A stretch of DNA of 64,000 nt, taken from Enoplolaimus lenunculus (Eukaryota; Nematoda; Enoplea; Enoplida; Thoracostomopsidae). This document shows, piece after piece, positions 58,433 to 64,000 of this stretch. The first letter of the stretch is position 1. Every line of letters begins with the position of its first letter. Both the position numbers and the translations under genes were made by a program. The stretch lies in NCBI GenBank assembly GCA_030248215.1, contig JASANG010000573.1, positions 57,516-121,515 of the forward strand. The letters are read 5' to 3'. The notes beneath the pieces were generated by a model. That model was not told the DNA's origin and searched no databases. It saw only the letters and a program-made list of their open reading frames with translations.

Positions 58433-58987
58433 CTAAACAACAAAATAGTCCTGTATTTCTAGTGCGATATCAATAGCTTCATAATCTTTTTCCATCGCTT
58501 TAAAACGCTCAGACAGAGACCCTGGCATGCAAAGAAATCGTTGTATTTTGTTTTTTTTCTTCAATAATTCCTTGATAAAAAACCGTGCGTCCAATCCACA
58601 CAAATCAATCTCATTCTGCTCACGTTCCAGTTCTTTACTCCAAAATAGATATTGTCCGTTAAATAAGTAGTTTTGAATATAATCAGCTCGAGATATAGCT
58701 TTAGGTTCTTCAATGTTATAATCAAATTGCTTACACGCTGCCACGAACACTTGGTACAACGTTATCTGGCCTTCAGTGTAAAGTGCTATTACGAAATCTT
58801 GAAATACATCATTGGACTGCTGTAGAAGCCAACTGTAAAACCTGTTCTGCATGTCACCAAACACTGGACACCACAAATCTTGCGCCGTATCTAAGGACAT
58901 GTGTTGGTCTAGGGAATGAACTATGGAGTGTACGTTGAGTTGGTGATTAGATTGGAGAAGTTGAATTATTTGGATATGTTTCGCCAT
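58433..58987 (-). CDS. Polinton ORF, possible CARD/death-fold protein
   Basis: An open frame of 184 residues, the last gene visible on the left side of the Polinton. Residues 1-90 are helical in pattern and follow the layout of a caspase-recruitment (CARD) domain: a helix with NVHSIVHSL, then a helix pair around FYSWLLQQ, then FQDFVIAL and TEGQITLYQVF, which recalls the family's FxxxLxxTGQxxLxxxL signature. The rest (about 91-184) is a charged helical region I do not recognise. Adintoviruses are known to carry apoptosis-related cargo, so the reading is plausible. It rests on pattern only, with no strict motif. TTTATT-type signals on the plus strand just left of the stop would act as polyadenylation signals for this gene. 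Confidence 0.4.
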   Translation of the reverse strand: MAKHIQIIQLLQSNHQLNVHSIVHSLDQHMSLDTAQDLWCPVFGDMQNRFYSWLLQQSNDVFQDFVIALYTEGQITLYQVFVAACKQFDYNIEEPKAISRADYIQNYLFNGQYLFWSKELEREQNEIDLCGLDARFFIKELLKKKNKIQRFLCMPGSLSERFKAMEKDYEAIDIALEIQDYFVV

Positions 58988-59190
58988 CGTATATATTGAT
59001 TTGCACGTAAATTATAAGTATATTAAGTTTAAAGTATAAACCTATAGCTGAAATATTAATATAAAGAATTCATTGTTTTAAGGTGTAGCGTTAAACGGGG
59101 TTGCTTCACACAGAAGCGCAGATAATTTTTTTCGTTTATTCTAAAACAAATGAAACCATATACCACAATGCATAAAAGATATTAAAATAA

Positions 59191-59649
59191 TTATTTTAGT
59201 TCGCTTCTAACAATCATAAGCAACTTTCCAAGTATATTTTTTCCAGGAAATTCTTCTTTTGTTTCATAGCTTGGATCACATGGCGGTAGACCTGTGCCAA
59301 GATATTGGTCATGTTGCGTGGCGAATAGCAATTCCATGTCACCCGTGTCGGTGAGTTGTCGTTTGAGTAACGCGTTTCCGCTAAATTTTGCGCGTAAAGT
59401 TTCTAGCATCCCATTGTCCTGATGTTTCTCTCACTCTATTGGATCATAGCCGTCAATTGTTTGAGAGAGTTCTTTTGCTCGAGATGGAGACCAACACTGT
59501 AGAATGCGATAGTATAAGTTGTGGTCACCAAAATGGTATGCCTTTTTTGCTTGATAGTACTGTTCAGCGCTATGATAACTGATGCCATTAACTGTGAATT
59601 TAGCAACGTAAAAGTTTGATAGCGGAGACCATCCTGTAAAAAATAACAA
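59191..59649 (-). pseudogene. Polinton NADAR-domain gene (YbiA-like N-glycosidase family), broken
   Basis: The N-terminal half shows the NADAR signature: FTGWSPLSNFYVAKFTVNG followed by YHSAEQYYQAKKA, where the SNF and the HSAEQYYQ segment line the active site in this family. The C-terminal half keeps LLATQHD-like and GTGLPPCDP motifs and the closing GKLLMIVR helix. NADAR enzymes cleave N-glycosidic bonds in riboflavin intermediates (E. coli YbiA) or act in NAD and ADP-ribose chemistry, and they occur in phages and large viruses. The gene is broken here. It sits between the conserved Polinton protein and the possible CARD gene and reads in the same direction, so it looks like cargo of the element and not host DNA. 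Confidence 0.8.
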
Positions 59650-59698
59650 ACGCTTGCTGCTACCGTGTCAACTAATGATTCGTTTATGTTCTAGGGGA

Positions 59699-60172
59699 TT
59701 AAAATTCCCAGCGTTGCTTTTGACCGTATTGTTTTGATCCATTTCTCGTGATTGCACTTGCTGGTACGCCTGCTTTTTTAATGACTTCAGCGAATCGTGT
59801 TGCATCCGGTGGACGAGGAATTCTGAGAATCGGTGAAGATGTAAAATATCGTGCCAAATCAATAAAGTGTGATCCTACTGTGCCATCTGGGTAGATAATG
59901 CGCTCCTTATTGTTCACGGTAACGTAGTCTTCAAGATAATGTGCAAGAATTTTTGCTTTATTCCGAAGTTGGCGAGGTAAGACTTCTACAATATCTTGTA
60001 GCGTTGTCGTTGTTGTAGCGCCGTTTACTATCTGGATTGAGTTGTTGCTTGGTGTTGGTTGTTGTTGTTGTTGCAACGGTTGTGAGCGCGATGCTTTTAA
60101 CTTTTCAAATAACGATTCTTCAACTAATGCGTATTTTTTAGGATCACTAGACATGTTATATGCAGCATTCAT
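59699..60172 (-). CDS. Conserved Polinton protein of unknown function
   Basis: An open frame of 157 residues. The N-terminal third is low-complexity (QPLQQQQQP, ATTTTTLQD). The C-terminal two thirds match a pattern common in animal Polintons: LPRQLRNKAKILAHYLED, then a beta-like stretch IIYPDGTVGSHFIDLARYF, then RPPDATRFAEVIKKAGVP and a terminal WEF. In other elements this protein has a pattern like LLxHL, then W, then G-x-x-I-x-G-S-x-I-x-D-L. Its function is unknown; a DNA-binding or virion accessory role is only suggested by its constant presence. It appears whole. Confidence 0.65.
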   Translation of the reverse strand: MNAAYNMSSDPKKYALVEESLFEKLKASRSQPLQQQQQPTPSNNSIQIVNGATTTTTLQDIVEVLPRQLRNKAKILAHYLEDYVTVNNKERIIYPDGTVGSHFIDLARYFTSSPILRIPRPPDATRFAEVIKKAGVPASAITRNGSKQYGQKQRWEF

Positions 60173-60270
60173 AAAATATTTCCTTCACCATGTTTATAAC
60201 CAAATATAGATTTTAATGTATTCTTAGCTAACGTTAAAAGTTTAGGAGAAATCTATCTTACCTTCTCTTT

Positions 60271-60408
60271 TTAATATTTAAACTTACATAACCCACAAAC
60301 ACCATAATGCTTGTGCCAACTATTTTTAGGTTTGAGAAATTTTTCTACATAAACTATTGTGCTTTTTTTAACGACCGGGATAAATATACTTTTTTTAAAC
60401 AACCTCAT
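60271..60408 (-). CDS. Small Polinton ORF with a CGLC motif
   Basis: A 45-residue open frame in the gap between the conserved protein and the ATPase. It is basic (MRLFKKSIFIPVVKKS), with HYGVCGLCKFKY at the end. It has the same direction as its neighbours, and its C-x-x-C pair might bind metal. It could equally be chance in AT-rich spacer DNA. No family recognised. Confidence 0.25.
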   Translation of the reverse strand: MRLFKKSIFIPVVKKSTIVYVEKFLKPKNSWHKHYGVCGLCKFKY

Positions 60409-60472
60409 CTTAAATTACTAAAAAATACATAATTCATTGGCGAAACAACAATCAAAGATAAACATAAAATTT

Positions 60473-61008
60473 TCAAACGGTAAAAACCCTTAAACTGAAA
60501 GCACAAACTCTGCCGGGAATATCCCCATAGGAATAACCAAGAACCATTACCAAAAAAAAAACCAACCCTTTTCGAAAAGAAAGTAAATAATCAGTGTTTC
60601 TGCGGATACAGGGACCAACTTTCGGGCAAAAATATAAATTCTGAACAATAAAAATTACCGATACTAACCGATGCCTCATTTTGGTGAATAGGGTGATTAA
60701 CCTTTTTTCTCCTATTAATTTATCCATAAAATCGTCTAGGATTATGAGTGTGTGAACTGGAATATCTGCTTCTTCAAAAATATAATCGGGAAAGTTTGGT
60801 ATAGTTTGAAGAGTGGGAGCGCTTACGGTAAATAACTCTTCCTCTGGCATGCCATAGCAATAATATATGCGTTTAAATGGTGTTGTATGAACTGAATCAC
60901 AATGTTCCAATAGTTTACCTACAAAATACGATTTACCAGACTGAGTAAAGCCGGTAACAATAGCATTATACGGTTACTCTAGTAATATGGGTGTGTCTAA
61001 AGTGGTAT
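60473..61008 (-). pseudogene. Polinton packaging ATPase (FtsK/HerA type), broken
   Basis: Shows the features of the genome-packaging ATPase of Polintons and adintoviruses. A P-loop GFTQSGKSYFVGKLL is followed by a strand with RIYYCYG. A Walker-B-like hydrophobic run HTLIILDDFMDKL comes next, and then a sensor-like stretch RHRLVSVIFIVQNLYF. In viruses this enzyme pumps DNA into preformed capsids. It lies directly downstream of the capsid gene, as is usual. The copy is broken. Confidence 0.85.
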
Positions 61009-62049
61009 CTACGTTACTGCTGCAAACTGAACTCTCCATTTTTTTATAGTTAAAACACTATCGTACTCTGACAAAAGTAGTAACATTATGGGTTCTGTTA
61101 ATGGTTTTGCGTAAACTAACTCTATATCAAGGTTTCCATGCTCTGGGTTGGAGTGGTAGCCGCAATTTATTGACCCATCTCTCGTTAAACTTATTGGTAT
61201 CATAAAGTAACCTGCCCCACAGCCAAATGCATCAAAGCCTGGATCTAAATTAACGTAATGGGTAGCCTTAAAGAAATTTAGGTACGTGGGGTATATATCT
61301 CCGAATCTTTCAAGAGTTAGCGGTACACTACTTGGAAATGACTTTTTGTTAACAAAGACCTGCAAACTTTGTAACCCAAAATCTTCAAAATTATACGGGT
61401 TTTTGTCAATTTGTCCGTTATAAGCTGATGCGCGTACTTGCATTAACACTATCTTTCTTGGTATCTTCCCATTACTAATAAATGACCATGAAACATTCAT
61501 ATCTCCCACGCCCAGCGCTTTGGTGCTAATGTTGTGGCGTAATATCGGATATTTGAAACCCGACGTGGCCAAAATTTTGTGATAGTTTGTTAAGCTTGCG
61601 GTAGTTAAGGTTACATATGGTGTATAAAGCTTTGCCGTTTTAATCTTAACGTTATAAGTTTTCTTTGAATTTCCCATAATGCAAAAGTTGTATTTAGCTC
61701 GATGAAAAATTAAACTTAACGGTACATTACCCGGTAAAAATCTCCCCGTGTTAAGAAAATCTGTGAAAACTCTGCCATATATTTCACCTTTATTTGTATC
61801 TAGCATTGAAGTTCTTTGAGCAACTGCGTCTGGTTCACTGTCAAAAACTATACGGTTGATCGGGTTTGTAAATTGCTGGTTGAAGAAGAGTTTTTCGTAC
61901 GGTTGCGGGAAAGTATAAGTGAAAAAGGGTATACATTATGTATTAGTAATGCACCATCCAGGTTATGCTGCGCCCAAAAAAAAAATTTACCCATTAATAT
62001 AAAAAAGCAAAAAAATAAACATTTAACAATCTTACAATCATCAATATTT

Positions 62050-62087
<38 letters not shown>

Positions 62088-62683
62088 AAAAAAAAAACAA
62101 CCAAACAAACCACAACCCAACACAACCAATTCCAAAAACAAAAACCAAACCAAAACAAAAAAAAAAAAAACCAAAAACCAAAAAAAAACAAAAAACCCAA
62201 AACAGAAAAAAAAAAAAAAAAAACACAAAAAAACCCAAGAGTAAACAAAAAAATTTTTCACCTAATTAGACTGCTCAAGGGATACTGTTTTGCTTGCAAT
62301 TTTAAGTTCAACTCTATCAAACAACGAATATAAGAAAACTTTACTGGACCGTCCACGTTTCCTAATCCTGCTTGCCTTTTAGGCCTCTTTTTAGCTGATT
62401 TGCTAGGTGCTGGTGCTGGTTGAGAATAACGTTTTTCTTGGGAAGAACTGTTGTCTTTCTTTATTATTTCTACTTGTAAATATAACATAATTGAGTCAAC
62501 ATCGATATAATCCGAAGAGCCGCCAAATCTAAATTCTAAGGGTGTTAGGTAATCATCTGATGGTAAACCCGTAAAACAAGCACTTTCAACAACTTGAACG
62601 CTGTTAATTTCATCTTGTATTGGTGGTAAACTACTAAAATCTAACCCTGAAACACTGCATTTTGGTTGAGGATGAAGAGACAT
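61009..62683 (-). pseudogene. Polinton major capsid protein (double jelly-roll), broken
   Basis: Resembles the animal Polinton hexon-type capsid proteins, which often appear in databases under the worm name F54H12.2. The N-terminal part has the typical opening (DFSSLPPIQDEINSVQVVES, then PLEFRFGGSSDYIDVDSIML). The C-terminal part has the typical late jelly-roll strands (VDPGFDAFG-like NLDPGFDAFGCGAGYFMIP and NLDIELVYAKPL). These proteins form the trimers of an icosahedral shell. The gene is broken here and an A-rich tract lies within its span. It starts three bases after the basic core-like gene ends, a compact arrangement seen in intact elements. Confidence 0.85.
62052..62236 (+). repeat. 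A-rich, almost G- and T-free tract
   Basis: Over about 185 bases the plus strand is nearly only A and C, with runs of up to about 28 A and blocks such as ACCAAACAAACCACAACCC. G and T are almost absent. It yields artefactual lysine-rich or phenylalanine-rich open frames on the two strands. Such extreme strand asymmetry is unlike anything else in the window. It may be a genuine low-complexity tract or a sequencing artefact. Confidence 0.85.
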
Positions 62684-62685
62684 GA

Positions 62686-62868
62686 TTAATATAATTTCTT
62701 GACCCTTCTCTTCTTTGTCTTGCTGCTAGTTTTTCGCCTACTTATTTTGTTCTTGTTGGTTTTACGTGCCTTTTTAATAGTTTTACGACGCCCCTTTACC
62801 TTACTTAACTTTAGGGGAACTGAATGCCTAGAGCTGCCTGCTAGTAGCCGGACAAGAGCTTGATCCAT
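62686..62868 (-). CDS. Polinton basic core-like (pX/mu-type) peptide
   Basis: An open frame of 60 residues that is strongly basic: KLSKVKGRRKTIKKARKTNK, then ISRRKTSSKTKKRRVKKLY. Adintoviruses and adenoviruses encode short Lys/Arg-rich virion core peptides that condense the genome. The size, charge and place right next to the capsid gene fit that role, although such peptides cannot be assigned by homology alone. It appears whole. Confidence 0.6.
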   Translation of the reverse strand: MDQALVRLLAGSSRHSVPLKLSKVKGRRKTIKKARKTNKNKISRRKTSSKTKKRRVKKLY

Positions 62869-62902
62869 TTCGAATATACTACACTATAGTTATTTAGTCT
62901 TT

Positions 62903-63226
62903 TTAATAATTTATATGAAGAACAACTAAGATTTTATCTGTTTCTGACAATGTTACTCCTGTATCTATAAGTATAGTGTCGAGCTTACTGTATCTTAGCT
63001 TATGATAAAGCGGAATAGGACTAAATTTTGTATTTGAGTGTAAAAAACGCATGCTTCCGTCGTTGTAGATACTAGGTTCAATGCAATCTGTTTGTAAAAA
63101 CCGCACTTTTTGGGGTAAACTACACTGAACTACTGCTTTTTCTGCTTTTGACGAATCTAGAGGTTGTGGTAGATGTTCAACTATATACGAAAATCCCGGA
63201 TTAACTCTATCGATTACTACAGACAT
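62903..63226 (-). CDS. Small Polinton protein, candidate minor capsid (penton)
   Basis: I read it from the ATG of MSVVIDRVNPGFSYIVE, giving 107 residues; a longer frame starts 45 bases earlier. The peptide is strand-rich (SYIVEHL, KVRFLQTDCIEPSIYND, KLDTILIDTG, ILVVLHINY) and has no motif I recognise. Minor capsid (penton) genes of Polintons lie near the major capsid gene, so that is the best guess. Its start overlaps the end of the TBP-like gene by about 20 bases. It appears whole. Confidence 0.4.
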   Translation of the reverse strand: MSVVIDRVNPGFSYIVEHLPQPLDSSKAEKAVVQCSLPQKVRFLQTDCIEPSIYNDGSMRFLHSNTKFSPIPLYHKLRYSKLDTILIDTGVTLSETDKILVVLHINY

Positions 63227-63737
63227 GGTGTGGTACAATAATGGTATTGATACGGTGTATAAGCGGTTCAATATGTTTGTACTTTTTAATTCCCGTAATG
63301 ATAACTTTACCGGTGTGGTGTATTAATACTGTTGCCCGATCTAACTTCAACATAAGCGGAGGCATTAAATCGTGAGGATCGAATACCACGTTATACCGTT
63401 CTGCGAATAGCACACTGCATAGCTTGTGAAGATTGAAATTATGATTAGTATCTAAGGAAACCACGTAATTTTTCATGGAATACGTATGAGAACAATCACC
63501 GATTAGCTTTTTGATTTCCGCAACAATTAATTTTGCTACTGGGGGATTATTAAGGCCAACAATGGTAAATTTTCCCGAACCAAAAATCAAACAACAACCG
63601 CCTATTTCTGGGTGCCACACTAAACCACTAAATTTACGAGCATTATATTCCACATTTAACTGCAAAGCCAAATCATACAAATTTATACATTTCTCAAATG
63701 TTCCACAAATAGTTGTGTTTACTACTTTCCAATCCAT
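63207..63737 (-). CDS. TATA-binding-protein-like gene in the Polinton
   Basis: An open frame of 176 residues with the two-repeat saddle of TBP. Repeat 1 (about 3-85) aligns with the TBP core: VVNTTICGTF, then YDLALQLNVEYNARKFSGLV and CCLIFGSGKFTIVGLNN. These match TBP's IVSTVNLGC, NAEYNPKRFAAVI and LIFSSGKMVCTGAK. Repeat 2 (about 90-170) has NYVVSLDTNHNFNLHKLC, FDPHDLMPPLMLKL and TVLIHHTGKVIITGIKK, matching FPGLIYRM and FVSGKVVLTGAK. TBP positions RNA polymerases at promoters, so a viral copy could direct late transcription, as TBP-like factors do in large DNA viruses. It lies between the integrase and capsid genes in the same direction. It has no intron and is far more diverged than any animal TBP, so it is unlikely to be a recent host capture. 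It appears whole. Confidence 0.85.
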   Translation of the reverse strand: MDWKVVNTTICGTFEKCINLYDLALQLNVEYNARKFSGLVWHPEIGGCCLIFGSGKFTIVGLNNPPVAKLIVAEIKKLIGDCSHTYSMKNYVVSLDTNHNFNLHKLCSVLFAERYNVVFDPHDLMPPLMLKLDRATVLIHHTGKVIITGIKKYKHIEPLIHRINTIIVPHHVCSNR

Positions 63738-63740
63738 AAC

Positions 63741-64000
63741 ATAAGCAACAATTAAAGCTTGTTTATATTTTTTTCGCTAACCCAACTGGACTGATCGGTG
63801 GGATAAACTTTCCACTTAACAAGAAACTCAGTTGCACCTGTTTTAGTTTTGCGACGTTTAATAATTTTTCAATTTCGTAAATTTCTTCTTTTCGTATAAC
63901 TTTTTGCATTTCTTGCTCGTAGAATATGCCAAGTATAGCCTCACCCGTAATAGATTTAATGCGATAAGTTGGTGGGGAAGATGGGATTTGTTGGTCAACT
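63741..64000 (-). pseudogene. Polinton integrase C-terminus with chromodomain, cut by window edge, broken
   Basis: The visible part has the tail typical of Polinton and Gypsy-like integrases: PPTYRIKSITGEAILGIFYE, then EMQKVI and YEIEKLL. A chromodomain-like segment follows (TEFLVKWKVYP and SSWVSEKNI), matching the family's EYLVKWKGYP and SWEPEENI. The catalytic DDE core lies beyond position 64,000. The copy is broken. Chromodomains in integrases are thought to guide insertion to particular chromatin. Confidence 0.8.

Larger units (their letters stand above)
58380..64000 (-). mobile_element. Polinton/Maverick (adintovirus-like) element, partial, fossil
   Basis: A block of minus-strand genes typical of Polintons. 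In order from the right edge these are an integrase C-terminus with chromodomain, a TBP-like gene, a small capsid candidate, a basic core-like peptide, the major capsid protein, a packaging ATPase, a conserved Polinton protein, a NADAR gene and a small gene of CARD-like pattern. Genes are packed with short gaps or overlaps and have no introns, unlike the host genes. The element continues beyond the window, where the polymerase and the rest of the integrase are expected. The left terminus is not defined. Several genes look whole and others are broken, with roughly four visible breaks overall, which suggests a fairly recent but inactive copy. Confidence 0.9.

Noticed and set aside
61816-62261. 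Lysine- or phenylalanine-rich open frames
   Set aside because: They are produced by the A-rich tract on its two strands.

Overview
This AT-rich window comes from an invertebrate animal genome. Coding exons are short and separated by introns with GT-AG ends, intergenic DNA is packed with small non-autonomous DNA transposons (MITEs), and the recognisable host genes are metazoan families (an LHFPL tetraspan and a KIF28/KLP-6-type kinesin-3). A tunicate or another soft-bodied marine invertebrate would fit, but the sequence does not fix the taxon.

Layout. Bases 1-13,100 hold no gene I can support. They hold a degenerate 36-bp minisatellite (about 2.5-3.7 kb), several interspersed repeat families with terminal inverted repeats (one with an AAGCCT-rich core), and a hAT-type MITE with a perfect 8-bp target duplication nested inside an older repeat. 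A three-exon LHFPL-family membrane protein gene lies on the plus strand at 13,112-17,497. Two near-identical TTAA-flanked MITEs follow. A twelve-exon kinesin-3 gene occupies the minus strand at 19,972-31,266. All of its splice phases agree, and it gives a 1,017-residue protein with motor, FHA and C2-like domains and a possible CaaX end.

From 31.3 to 43 kb the DNA is non-coding: four hAT-like MITEs, a 3-kb 18-bp minisatellite with higher-order structure (37.8-40.9 kb), a 770-bp fold-back element and a long-TIR MITE. A three-exon minus-strand gene (43,194-46,042) encodes a small secreted cysteine-rich protein that I do not recognise. A multi-exon plus-strand gene (exons from at least 54,640 to 56,914) encodes an acidic, low-complexity protein, also unrecognised. 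A tandem array at 57.5-58.3 kb separates it from the last region.

From about 58.4 kb to the right edge lies part of a Polinton/Maverick (adintovirus-like) element, read on the minus strand: integrase C-terminus with chromodomain (cut by the window edge), a TATA-binding-protein-like gene, a small capsid candidate, a basic core-like peptide, the major capsid protein, a packaging ATPase, a conserved Polinton protein, a NADAR-domain gene and a possible CARD-fold gene. Several parts look whole and others are broken, with roughly four visible breaks, so it reads as a fairly young fossil. The TBP-like and NADAR genes are its most unusual cargo.
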